From Atlanticothrix silvestris CENA357 (GTDB lineage Bacteria; Cyanobacteriota; Cyanobacteriia; Cyanobacteriales; Nostocaceae), in NCBI RefSeq assembly GCF_016056295.1, contig NZ_JAECZB010000031.1, forward strand, positions 13,957 to 48,882: a stretch of 34,926 bases of DNA. Reading direction: 5' to 3'. The notes beneath the pieces are model-generated. The model had not been told where the DNA came from. It was given only the letters and a program-made list of their open reading frames with translations, and searched no databases. A program made the position numbers and the translations under genes. The stretch's first letter is position 1, and each line of letters begins with the position of its first letter. Shown here piece after piece: positions 24,163-32,257 of this stretch.

Positions 24163-24345
24163 ATGCTGCTGAGAATCTTTGCAGTTATTTTCGGTACTAT
24201 AGGTATAATGGCGGGAACTGCTATGTTAGTAGCTAGTTTTACCTTAGATGTAACTCTAGATACTGGTGCAATAGGTGTAATAGTATTCTTTATATTAACA
24301 GGTTTGTTTATAATAATAATCTACAGCAGACAAAAAAGCTTATAA
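24163..24345 (+). CDS. tiny membrane protein, hypothetical
   Basis: A 60-residue frame that is almost entirely two hydrophobic helices (LLRIFAVIFGTIGIMAGTAM and IGVIVFFILTGLFIIIIYSR) joined by a short polar loop (TLDVTLDTG), with a basic C-terminus (RQKSL). It is not recognised. No ribosome site is visible upstream (a T-rich run precedes the ATG), but the two balanced helices and the charged tail argue for a real small membrane protein. Confidence 0.5.
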   Translation: MLLRIFAVIFGTIGIMAGTAMLVASFTLDVTLDTGAIGVIVFFILTGLFIIIIYSRQKSL

Positions 24346-24413
24346 AGTTTTCTAAATATTTCTCTTTAGTGACTTTCAGAAATAGCAATCGCCACAACTC
24401 TTATAGAGAGTAA

Positions 24414-24536
24414 TAGGGCTTAAAAATCTTGCATTGACAATTTTTTGGACTCCAAAAAATTGTCAATAATAGGCATGAAACTGTTTCCTGTTCCCCGTTC
24501 CCTACCCACACCAAAGGACTTTTTCAGCAAGCCCTA
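24414..24536. repeat. repeat bounded by TAGGGCTT / AAGCCCTA
   Basis: TAGGGCTT (24414-24421) and AAGCCCTA (24529-24536) bound 123 bp between convergent genes. The right end, read on the minus strand (TAGGGCTTGCTGAAAAAGTC), is similar to TAGGGCTTACTGGAAAAG at 30872-30889, so the motif is dispersed. Confidence 0.45.
24433..24467. terminator. 35-nt perfect palindrome between convergent genes
   Basis: The arms ATTGACAATTTTTTGGA and TCCAAAAAATTGTCAAT flank a single central C. As RNA it forms a 16-bp stem with a 3-base loop from either strand. It lies between the gene ending at 24345 (+) and the gene ending at 24546 (-), where a bidirectional terminator would be expected. Confidence 0.5.
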
Positions 24537-24545
24537 AGCAGAAGT

Positions 24546-24971
24546 TTAGCGAACAGTAACGGCTTGTAATTGTTGAACATGAGTTTTAAAAATAAACCAA
24601 GTATCACCTTGTCGATTACATGGAAGCGGCTTCTCAAATCCGACTTCCCAGTAATCTCGCAGTCGTTCACCATTACGGTTAGGACTCACTACCTGACTAT
24701 CATCTCTGCTAACAATAGATGAGACAAAAAATTTCTCACCTTGTCTAACACCACATTTCTGATCTGCTTGTTTTATATCACCTGACTGGAGATACCAGCT
24801 GTCTCTTCGCTTAAAAGTAGTGCCGCCTGGATTCGTAACTCTTAAAATGCGTATTACCGGAGTAGTTTGAGAAGATACGCTGTCAGCACTCACTATACCT
24901 AAAATTCCACATACTAAACTGAGACTCAATATTAATCTCTGCGGATGCAACTTCTGGTTACTACGATTCAT
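24546..24971 (-). CDS. secreted hypothetical protein
   Basis: A 141-residue protein with a signal peptide (basic start MNRSNQKLHPQR, hydrophobic LILSLSLVCGILGIVSA, cleavage near residue 29). The mature part contains two cysteines (in QKCGVRQGE and PLPCNRQGD) and short beta-prone segments (PVIRILRVTN, FFVSSIVSRDD, GDTWFIFKTHVQ). The spacing of strands and glycines recalls an SH3-like or small beta-barrel periplasmic domain, but no family is recognised. It stands alone on the minus strand. Confidence 0.68.
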   Translation of the reverse strand: MNRSNQKLHPQRLILSLSLVCGILGIVSADSVSSQTTPVIRILRVTNPGGTTFKRRDSWYLQSGDIKQADQKCGVRQGEKFFVSSIVSRDDSQVVSPNRNGERLRDYWEVGFEKPLPCNRQGDTWFIFKTHVQQLQAVTVR

Positions 24972-25052
24972 TGGGAAAATCCTAAGTGTTTAGTATAACT
25001 TTCAACCCTAATTGCATAATTTTACATGAATATTATGGATTTCAGGTATAAC

Positions 25053-25592
25053 TCACAACGCTATCACGAAACTTTCTTGCAGGTGAAAGTCAGCTTCTAA
25101 ACCTTGATGAGTTAATGCCCAGTAAGTCACTTCACCATCTGCGTGTTTAATCACAGTAGTGATGGCTACTACGATCGCTTGGTCTGCCGAGATGATTTTA
25201 TCCAAATCCATATCCAAGGTGATCGCTAAACTATCCGATTGTTGATACGCATTAAATGGCAGTATTGTCAAGGTTATTTCTTCTTGCATTCCTTGGCGGT
25301 ATCCATCAAATCGATAAACATTCCAGTGTCCAGCGGGAGAGAGGTTAAATTCCCAATAACGTTGAGAATCTTTGATGCCAAGGAAGAACTCAAAACAGGT
25401 ATCTTTCCACAATTCGTGCTTTCGCATTGGTGTATTTGATGGTGGTGCGATCGCTACTTCTTTGAGGTCGCCCAAAAGCTGATAGCTAATGGCAAGTTGA
25501 TTATGATTTCGGGCAATAGTACCTGCAATCTTCAAATTAGGCAAAGTTTTAGTAGAGGGAAATGGTTGCAGAGAAAAAATTTGCTTGTTCAT
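25053..25592 (-). CDS. DOMON-like domain-containing protein
   Basis: A 179-residue cytoplasmic protein (no signal peptide) of the type annotated as DOMON-like in cyanobacteria. The characteristic segment is HELWKDTCFEFFLG (near residue 60-75) followed by YWEFNLSPAGHWNVYRFDGY, then WALTHQGLEADFHLQESF at the end. DOMON/CBM9-like folds bind sugars or haem. Its start overlaps the stop of the upstream kinase gene (ATGA at 25589-25592), so the two are translationally coupled. Because the kinase resembles sugar 1-kinases, carbohydrate binding is the more attractive inference. Confidence 0.82.
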   Translation of the reverse strand: MNKQIFSLQPFPSTKTLPNLKIAGTIARNHNQLAISYQLLGDLKEVAIAPPSNTPMRKHELWKDTCFEFFLGIKDSQRYWEFNLSPAGHWNVYRFDGYRQGMQEEITLTILPFNAYQQSDSLAITLDMDLDKIISADQAIVVAITTVIKHADGEVTYWALTHQGLEADFHLQESFVIAL

Positions 25593-26707
25593 TTCATATC
25601 CTGAATAATAGTGCGAATCTTGCTTTCTTGAGATTCGATACTCTCAGTCAGCTTAAATTGGATGATCGCTCTGATTAAGTTGTGTTCTGGATGCTTGACT
25701 TTGAAGTAGACATCACCAGCTAAATAATCAGCAAAAAATCTCAGTCCCAATTCAAAAGCAATCAGACGAATGGCATCGTACATATATGCATAATCATTTT
25801 CAGTCAAAAATGCTTTAGCGATCGCAAGATAACCCTGGAGGATTCCTTGGCATAAGTCAGTATCAAAATAAACATCTTGCCACTGTTCTGTTTCTTCTCC
25901 AGCAGGATTGCAACCCGATCGCAGACAATCACCAATGTCATAATGTACCAACCCAGGCTTAACGGTGTCGAGGTCAATAACGCTGACTGCTTGCTGGGTA
26001 GCAGTATCAAACATGACGTTGTTGATTTTAGGATCGCCATGCATCAGCCGCAGAGGTAGCTTACCTGTAGCTTTGGCATGTTCTAGGATATGAGCAAAGG
26101 TCTGGCGATCGCTCACAAACTGCAAGCAATAATTCACCTCAGGAGATTCATGCACACTAGTTTTCGCCAAAATCTCATTGTAGTTTTGCAGATAAAGCGG
26201 CGTAATATGAAAACCTTCTAGAGTGTCGGCAAGTTTTTCAGGAGGCAAATCACTGATAAAATTGTGGAACATCCCCAAGGCATAGCCGATTTCTTGGGCA
26301 AGTGAGCGATCGCTTAAGGTATCAAAAGACTGGGAACCTTTAATAAAGCTAATCGCCCGCCAAAATGACCCCTCAGCATCTTTACAGTAATCCTGGGCAT
26401 CCTTAGTCAACAGCACACGGGGCACTTCCCAACGACGGTTAAGAGGAGTGCATTGTAAACGTTGGTGAACATGCTCAGTCAAAATACGCATATTTTGCAT
26501 CACCAGTTGAGGCTGGCGAAATACCTGTTTATTGATGCGTTGCAAGATAAAATGGTTTTCTTTAGAGGCAGCCAAAGTTACCAAAAAGGTATCATTGATA
26601 TTACCGCTTCCAAATGCTTTAACCTCTATAACTTGACCGTGAAGCGTGAATTGCTTGGCAATGGCATTAAGATTTTCCGTATCCTGTACCTTAATATCTT
26701 CTGTCAT
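25589..26707 (-). CDS. phosphotransferase, N-acetylhexosamine 1-kinase-like (APH/choline kinase fold)
   Basis: A 372-residue kinase. The nucleotide loop is AFGSGNINDTFLV (about 31-43). The catalytic loop is LMHGDPKINNVMFD (HGD at 223-225, Asn at 229). The metal-binding segment is VIDLDTVKPGLVHYDIGDCLRSG (IDLDT at 244-248). The combination GN-INDT, HGD-K-NN and DLDTV-PGL-YD-GD is that of NahK-like kinases, which phosphorylate the anomeric carbon of N-acetylhexosamines. Other aminoglycoside-phosphotransferase-fold enzymes remain possible because the sugar-binding residues cannot be judged by eye. It is coupled to the DOMON-like gene downstream. Confidence 0.85.
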   Translation of the reverse strand: MTEDIKVQDTENLNAIAKQFTLHGQVIEVKAFGSGNINDTFLVTLAASKENHFILQRINKQVFRQPQLVMQNMRILTEHVHQRLQCTPLNRRWEVPRVLLTKDAQDYCKDAEGSFWRAISFIKGSQSFDTLSDRSLAQEIGYALGMFHNFISDLPPEKLADTLEGFHITPLYLQNYNEILAKTSVHESPEVNYCLQFVSDRQTFAHILEHAKATGKLPLRLMHGDPKINNVMFDTATQQAVSVIDLDTVKPGLVHYDIGDCLRSGCNPAGEETEQWQDVYFDTDLCQGILQGYLAIAKAFLTENDYAYMYDAIRLIAFELGLRFFADYLAGDVYFKVKHPEHNLIRAIIQFKLTESIESQESKIRTIIQDMK

Positions 26708-26923
26708 ATTGTTTTTTACCTACACTACTCCCCACATCCATTGCACAAAGGCAATAGGGCATATCCTAGCGTAAGTTTCATCCGTTCTCTTCTTTGATTG
26801 ACCCCAATCCCAATAATCAGTAAACCAAAAAGTTGTTTCTGAAAGGATCGCTAAGTAGTTAGTAGTATTTAATACTGTTTTGTACGCAAATTTTTCACCA
26901 GCAGAAATAGTACATATTCAGTA

Positions 26924-26951
26924 AACGTGCGCCTCCTTGGAGACTCACGTT
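26924..26951 (-). repeat. stem-loop downstream of the beta-propeller gene
   Basis: AACGTG / CACGTT arms (26924-26929, 26946-26951) enclose CTCC-TT-GGAG, giving an imperfect hairpin about 37 bases after the stop at 26988. No T tract follows on the minus strand, so a terminator role is weak; an RNA-stabilising hairpin is possible. Confidence 0.35.
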
Positions 26952-26987
26952 AAGTAAGATGACTACCTTTGTGTTTGAAGTAAAAAG

Positions 26988-28454
26988 TTAACAGCAAGGT
27001 TTAACCATCACTAAAACAGCTTCATCAATTGGATTTTGAGCATTTTTAGGAGCAATAACTAATTGTTGACCCTTCGCTTCCTCAAAATGTGTTAGAGGTT
27101 TGAGTCTTTCCCAAAGTGTACCTGTTGCTTGTCCCATTCCATTACCTTTTGCATCGGTTTTAATTGCAGTAATAATTTCTTTGGAGTTTTCTGCACCGAC
27201 AAGATACAATCCATACTCTTGCTTGGGTTTCAACCCTAAAACAAGTAAATCCAATCCCGAAACTTCCCCCAAGTCTCGAATCGTTAAATTACCCATCGCA
27301 TCATTGCCTTTATGTGCTTTAAATGCGATGTTATGCGTCAGCATTTGAGTAGGCGATTTGAGATTATCCCGACCTTCGCCTATTGAGACTGCATTAGAAA
27401 TATAAACTAGAGCCTGCGGCATATAACCGACCGGAATGCGGGCAATCTGTTTCTGCTTGATAGTATCAATTACATCAACAGCATCTCCATTTTCCAAACC
27501 CACATACACCCGCGTTCCATCTCCACTCGACCAAATTCCATGCGGTAATTCTCCAGTAGAAATTGTTGTTATCAACTCAGGATGATTGTCACGTTTATAG
27601 ACTTTCACGTGATTAAGCCCCCCTACGGTTACGTAGGCGAATTTGCCATTGGTGTTATCAGCAAAGTTGACATGATTGGTAATTGCCCCCGTATCGAGGA
27701 CATTTTTAATACTTAGGCTTTTAGTATCAAGAATGCTGACTTTGCCAATATCCTTGTGGGTAAACCAAACTTCGTTGTCATCAGGAGTAATGGCAATATT
27801 TGGGCAAAAAGGACTAACCACAGGAATTTTCTTCATTACCTGGTATGACTTTACATTTATTACATTCAGTTCTGGGGTAAAGCTAGAGCAAACATAAGCA
27901 CGTTTGCCATCGGAACTAAATGCAATCATTCCCGGGCCTGAAGCGACTTTTACTTGACGAACTTCTTTTAAGGCTTTGGGGTCAATTACAGAAATGTAAT
28001 CTTCACCGCGTACTGCAACCCATAACTCTCGACCGTTGGGAGTAAAAAAGCCTTCATGGGGTGAGCGTCCTAGATAAATTGTTCCTTTTATACCATTTGT
28101 TGCCGTATCAATTAGTGTGACTGCGTTAGAACCTGTAGAAATTACAGCTAGTGTGCGATGGTCAGGAGAAAAACCCATACCATGAACATTAAGTTCTCCT
28201 CGATACAAAGGGCTAAGAACATTCGGGCGGGAATTTCCGAGAGTAATTCGTCCTAAAAGAGTATTAGTGGCTGGGTTAATGACTGAGACAGTATTAGACG
28301 ATTGGTCAGCTGTATATACCCGATCGCGATCACTGATTGGGATAACTGATGATACTGCTTTCTCTTCCGTTGATAAAAATGTTGTGACAATCGAGGTTGT
28401 CAGCAGGGAGAGAAGTAAGAAACAGATAAATAATAATTTTTTTCGTGCAAGCAT
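26988..28454 (-). CDS. YVTN-family beta-propeller protein, exported
   Basis: A 488-residue protein. An N-terminal membrane or signal segment (KKLLFICFLLLSLLTTSIVT, 5-24) is followed by about seven blades of the YVTN/NHL type (for example VYTADQSSNTVSVINPATNT, then FSPDHRTLAVISTGSNAVTL, then AFSSDGKRAYVCSS). A separate C-terminal domain (about 365-485, TIRDLGEVSGLDLLVLGLK, then KEIITAIKTDAKGNGMG) ends in KPCC. The propeller should sit in the periplasm; related proteins bind metals, cofactors or surface partners. The terminal Cys pair invites a metal-binding reading. It is divergent from a response regulator gene with a 151-base intergenic region, so it may be a target of that two-component system. 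Confidence 0.9.
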   Translation of the reverse strand: MLARKKLLFICFLLLSLLTTSIVTTFLSTEEKAVSSVIPISDRDRVYTADQSSNTVSVINPATNTLLGRITLGNSRPNVLSPLYRGELNVHGMGFSPDHRTLAVISTGSNAVTLIDTATNGIKGTIYLGRSPHEGFFTPNGRELWVAVRGEDYISVIDPKALKEVRQVKVASGPGMIAFSSDGKRAYVCSSFTPELNVINVKSYQVMKKIPVVSPFCPNIAITPDDNEVWFTHKDIGKVSILDTKSLSIKNVLDTGAITNHVNFADNTNGKFAYVTVGGLNHVKVYKRDNHPELITTISTGELPHGIWSSGDGTRVYVGLENGDAVDVIDTIKQKQIARIPVGYMPQALVYISNAVSIGEGRDNLKSPTQMLTHNIAFKAHKGNDAMGNLTIRDLGEVSGLDLLVLGLKPKQEYGLYLVGAENSKEIITAIKTDAKGNGMGQATGTLWERLKPLTHFEEAKGQQLVIAPKNAQNPIDEAVLVMVKPCC

Positions 28455-28605
28455 TCGCTTATATTCCTTAAAGCTACTACTTGCTAAGTCTGAGACATAA
28501 ATATTAAAAATCGGTGAATTATCTGGTTGGCACAGATATTTTTCGTCAATTCATACTTTTTTAATATGTTGCTTGCATTATGGGAGATAAATAGAATAGA
28601 AACTA

Positions 28606-29301
28606 ATGCTTACTGCAACAACAGTTTTAATTGTTGAAGATGATACCAGTCTACTAGAGACTGTAAAAATTTACATTGAACGAGAGCGGATGCACTGTTT
28701 GACAGCTAATAATGGGACAGACGGTATGGCAATTGTGCAACGTTGCTGTCCTGATTTAGTTGTACTAGATATTATGTTGCCCGATTTCAATGGATTTGAG
28801 CTATGCCAAGCAGTACGTTCTAACCAATGCTTTGTACCCATTTTAATGCTAACTGCACGCGCCCAAGAAAGCGATCGCATCCAGGGATTAACTGTTGGTG
28901 CAGATGACTATCTGACAAAACCTTTTAGTGCAAAGGAACTAATCGCCCGCATCAAATCTTTGCTGCGACGGGCTTACCAAAAAGGATATTGTGATGTCAA
29001 ACATGCTCGTGGTGTTGTGATTGACTGCGAATCGCGACAAGCTTATTTAAATGGCGAATTGTTGGAATTGCGCGGCAAGGAATTTGATCTTTTAGCACAG
29101 TTAGCAAAGCATCCAGGACGTGCTTACACCCGTGAAGAATTATTGGAACGGGTATGGGGATATGACTTTGAGGGCGATGTGAGAATTGTGGATGTTTATA
29201 TTCGCAAACTCAGGGAAAGGATAGAGTTTAACTCGCCACATCCGGAATATATTCAAACGGTTTGGGGTGTAGGCTATCGTTTTAAAATCAGTGATGTATG
29301 A
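28606..29301 (+). CDS. OmpR-family response regulator
   Basis: A 231-residue two-component regulator. The receiver domain at 1-120 has the acidic pocket E11/D12/D13 (LIVEDDTS), phosphoacceptor D55 (LVVLDIMLPDFNG), T83 (LMLTARAQ) and K105 (DDYLTKPFS). The C-terminal winged helix (about 130-228) has RGKEFDLLAQLAKHPGRAYT and a recognition region RIVDVYIRKLRERIE. It would bind direct repeats near target promoters after phosphorylation. The stop overlaps the kinase start (ATGA at 29298-29301), so it is coupled with its cognate sensor. Confidence 0.96.
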   Translation: MLTATTVLIVEDDTSLLETVKIYIERERMHCLTANNGTDGMAIVQRCCPDLVVLDIMLPDFNGFELCQAVRSNQCFVPILMLTARAQESDRIQGLTVGADDYLTKPFSAKELIARIKSLLRRAYQKGYCDVKHARGVVIDCESRQAYLNGELLELRGKEFDLLAQLAKHPGRAYTREELLERVWGYDFEGDVRIVDVYIRKLRERIEFNSPHPEYIQTVWGVGYRFKISDV

Positions 29302-30752
29302 AACCGTGGCAAAGTGTATCCACCCGTTTAACTTTTACTCTTTTAATTGTCACATTAGGTAGTGTTGCTGGTTTATTTGTAATTATTGATCAGACTCTGA
29401 TGCAGTTTTTTGTTAAAGATGCTCAAGGAACACTTTCGCAGCAAGCTCATGTTTTGGCAAAAAAAAGTCGCACTCATTGGCAAGATTTAAAGCTTGTTGA
29501 GCAGTTGACAGAAATCACCAGTCAGCAAGGTCGAGTCGAGGTCATAATTTTTGATCGAGCGACAAATATATTGTTAAAAAGTTCGGGTGTACAGTCGAAT
29601 AGTTCTGTCAAATTACCACCTGATATAATTTCCAAAACACTGACGGGAGTATCTCACTCTGGACGATTATATGTCGCAAAAAATCCTAATTTTCAATGGT
29701 GGCTATATAGTACAGCACCTATTAAAAATATTACTGGAAATCAAGTTATTGGTGTAGTTTATGTTGCCATGCCTCTCAAACGCCCAAGAAGATTTGCAGA
29801 TGAAGTTAAAGGATTAGTGATGATAACAGCAATCCTTTCGGCGGGGGTTGCAACAGCTGCTGGACTAATTTTATCCCGGACATTGACTAATCCTCTAGCT
29901 GACCTTCGCCACCAAGCACAACAGTTGGAAGCAGGAAATTACAGCACTCGCTCTCATCTGCAAGGAAACGATGAACTAGCTCAACTGGGGCATATTTTTG
30001 ACCAAATGGCAGAAAAACTCATGCAAACACTCACAGCACTGCAAGCACAAGAAAAAGCACGGCGAGAGTTAGTAGCAAATGTTTCTCACGATTTACGGAC
30101 TCCCCTTGCTAGTTTGCGTTTGGGATTGGAAGCGGTAATCGATGGTGTAGTGACTGAGAATAAAGCAGAGGAATATATTAAACGTGCTTGTCGTGAAACA
30201 GATTATCTTTCGTACTTAGTTGATAAATTGTTATTATTAGCACAAGCAGATGCTGGACAGCTTTCGGTTCACTCTCAGTCCGTTTGTGCAGTAGCGATCG
30301 CTCAAGAATGTATTTCTCGGATGCAACCCAGCGCAATGCAAGCAGATTTAGAATTGATGTTATTTGTCACATCAAAAATCACCACTGTTTGGGTAGACCC
30401 AGAACTTACAGGACAAGTAATTATTAACTTAATTGATAATGTGATTAAATATGCACCAGATTCTCAAACCGTGCATTTGAACATCCTCCCGTTGATAGAA
30501 AAAGAGCAATGTCAATATATACCTTTAGAAGTACAAGACTTTGGTAAAGGAATGACAGAAGATGTAATTGAGCGAGTAACAGAACGGTTTTACCGAGTAA
30601 ATAATGCAAGACCACGGGGAGGACTGGGTTTGGGGTTAGCGATTGCCTCCGAATTTTGTCGCTTGCAGGGTGGTTTTTTAGAAGTCAAAAGTGAGCAAGA
30701 GAAAGGAACTATTATTACTCTCTATCTTCCGATTGCAGAGCAAAAAGAATAA
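29298..30752 (+). CDS. HAMP-domain sensor histidine kinase
   Basis: A 484-residue membrane kinase. The first membrane helix lies at about 11-33 (LTFTLLIVTLGSVAGLFVII), then a periplasmic sensor region (about 34-170) and a second membrane helix (GLVMITAILSAGVATAAGLI, about 173-192). A HAMP linker (LTNPLADLRHQAQQLEAGNY) follows, then the H-box VSHDLRTPLASL with phospho-acceptor H264, the N-box INLIDNVIKYAPD, G1 DFGKGM and G2 GGLGLGLAIASEF. It should phosphorylate the upstream response regulator. The ligand is unknown. The adjacent exported propeller protein hints at a cell-envelope or metal signal, but this is inference. Confidence 0.96.
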   Translation: MKPWQSVSTRLTFTLLIVTLGSVAGLFVIIDQTLMQFFVKDAQGTLSQQAHVLAKKSRTHWQDLKLVEQLTEITSQQGRVEVIIFDRATNILLKSSGVQSNSSVKLPPDIISKTLTGVSHSGRLYVAKNPNFQWWLYSTAPIKNITGNQVIGVVYVAMPLKRPRRFADEVKGLVMITAILSAGVATAAGLILSRTLTNPLADLRHQAQQLEAGNYSTRSHLQGNDELAQLGHIFDQMAEKLMQTLTALQAQEKARRELVANVSHDLRTPLASLRLGLEAVIDGVVTENKAEEYIKRACRETDYLSYLVDKLLLLAQADAGQLSVHSQSVCAVAIAQECISRMQPSAMQADLELMLFVTSKITTVWVDPELTGQVIINLIDNVIKYAPDSQTVHLNILPLIEKEQCQYIPLEVQDFGKGMTEDVIERVTERFYRVNNARPRGGLGLGLAIASEFCRLQGGFLEVKSEQEKGTIITLYLPIAEQKE

Positions 30753-30871
30753 TTTTGATCGCAAGTAGCCTTTAATATTAATAGTCTTAATCGACTAAGT
30801 AATTTTAATATATTTTATGTCTGCTGGTTAGGAAATTGCGTATTAAATAGTATCAACTATTACCAGCTATT

Positions 30872-30889
30872 TAGGGCTTACTGGAAAAG
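30872..30889 (+). repeat. dispersed TAGGGCTT motif
   Basis: TAGGGCTTACTGGAAAAG resembles the right end of the element at 24414-24536 on the other strand. It lies in the 246-base gap between the histidine kinase and sat genes, in which I see no gene. Confidence 0.35.
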
Positions 30890-30985
30890 AAAAACTTTTT
30901 GGTTTACTGATAATCTTTTTCTCCCCGTACCAGCATTTTGATAAGTTAGTTAGTACATAGTTTGAAACAATTGCAGTTAACGCAA

Positions 30986-30992
30986 AGAGGGG
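30986..30992 (+). promoter_or_regulatory. ribosome binding site that supports the TTG start of sat
   Basis: AGAGGGG lies six bases before TTG at 30999. Together with the conserved cyanobacterial N-terminus it decides for the non-ATG start. Confidence 0.6.
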
Positions 30993-30998
30993 ATTACG

Positions 30999-32177
30999 TT
31001 GAGTCACCATCCAGATGCCATTGCCCCCCACGGTGGACAGTTGGTTAACCGTATAGCTACAACTGAACAAAGGGCAGACTTTCTCTCAAAAGCCGACTTT
31101 TTGCCGCGAGTGCAACTTGACGAGCGAGCAGTTTCTGATTTAGAAATGATCGCGATCGGCGGTTTTAGTCCACTTACAGGTTTTATGAACCAAGCAGACT
31201 ACGATCGCGTGGTTACGCAAATGCGGTTAGCTAACGGTCTTGTGTGGTCAATACCGATTACACTGTCGGTAGCTGAAGAAGTAGCTGATTCTCTTAAGGA
31301 GGACGGCTTAATTCGTCTGGATAACCCCAAAGGAGAGTTTGTTGGGGTTTTGCAGCTCACGCAAAAGTATCATTATGATAAAACCCGCGAAGCCATTAAT
31401 GTCTACCGCACTGATGACGCTAAACATCCTGGTGTACAGGTAGTTTATAACCAAGGTTCCGTCAATCTTGCAGGTGATATTTGGCTACTGCAACGCGATC
31501 GCCATGCACATTTTCCCACCTACCAAATAGATCCAGCTGCTTCACGGCAGATGTTTAAAGACAAGGGTTGGCAGACAATTGTGGGTTTTCAAACTCGCAA
31601 TCCTATCCACCGCGCCCACGAATACATCCAAAAGTGTGCTTTAGAAACTGTGGATGGTTTATTTTTGCACCCATTGGTAGGGGCAACAAAAGAAGATGAT
31701 ATCCCCGCTGACGTGCGGATGCGTTGCTATGAAATTCTGCTGGAACACTACTATCCTCAAGATCGGGTGATTTTGGCAATTAATCCCGCAGCCATGCGTT
31801 ATGCTGGCCCTAGAGAAGCCATATTTCATGCTTTAGTTCGCAAAAACTACGGTTGCACTCACTTTATTGTCGGGCGGGATCATGCTGGGGTTGGTGACTA
31901 TTACGGCACTTATGATGCTCAATACATCTTTGATGAGTTCGAGCCGGGTGAATTAGGTATTGTGCCTATGAAGTTTGAACACGCTTTTTACTGCACGCGT
32001 ACTAAACAGATGGCGACAACTAAAACTAGTCCCAGCAAGCCAGAAGAACGTGTTCATCTATCAGGAACAAAAGTTAGGGAAATGCTGCGTCGAGGTGAAT
32101 TACCCCCACCAGAATTTTCCCGTCCAGAAGTGGCGGCGGAATTGGCGCGGGCGATGCGACTACAAGTATTGGCTTAG
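30999..32177 (+). CDS. sat: sulfate adenylyltransferase (ATP sulfurylase)
   Basis: A 392-residue enzyme that makes adenosine 5'-phosphosulfate and pyrophosphate from sulfate and ATP, the first step of assimilatory sulfate reduction. Family signatures are [18 protein letters not shown] near the N-terminus, the ATP site [17 protein letters not shown] (about 198-214, with the QTRNP and HRAH motifs) and [16 protein letters not shown] (about 292-307), then [16 protein letters not shown] near the C-terminus. The length equals that of bacterial and cyanobacterial Sat; there is no APS-kinase fusion. The start is a TTG with a good ribosome site; the N-terminus [19 protein letters not shown] agrees with what I know of Nostoc homologues. 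Confidence 0.97.
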   Translation: MSHHPDAIAPHGGQLVNRIATTEQRADFLSKADFLPRVQLDERAVSDLEMIAIGGFSPLTGFMNQADYDRVVTQMRLANGLVWSIPITLSVAEEVADSLKEDGLIRLDNPKGEFVGVLQLTQKYHYDKTREAINVYRTDDAKHPGVQVVYNQGSVNLAGDIWLLQRDRHAHFPTYQIDPAASRQMFKDKGWQTIVGFQTRNPIHRAHEYIQKCALETVDGLFLHPLVGATKEDDIPADVRMRCYEILLEHYYPQDRVILAINPAAMRYAGPREAIFHALVRKNYGCTHFIVGRDHAGVGDYYGTYDAQYIFDEFEPGELGIVPMKFEHAFYCTRTKQMATTKTSPSKPEERVHLSGTKVREMLRRGELPPPEFSRPEVAAELARAMRLQVLA

Positions 32178-32257
32178 GGCGGTTAAACTTTAACTTTACA
32201 CACAGACTTCAGCCCTTTAAGCTGTTAGCTGATGGGCTGAGGGCTGATGGCTAATTT

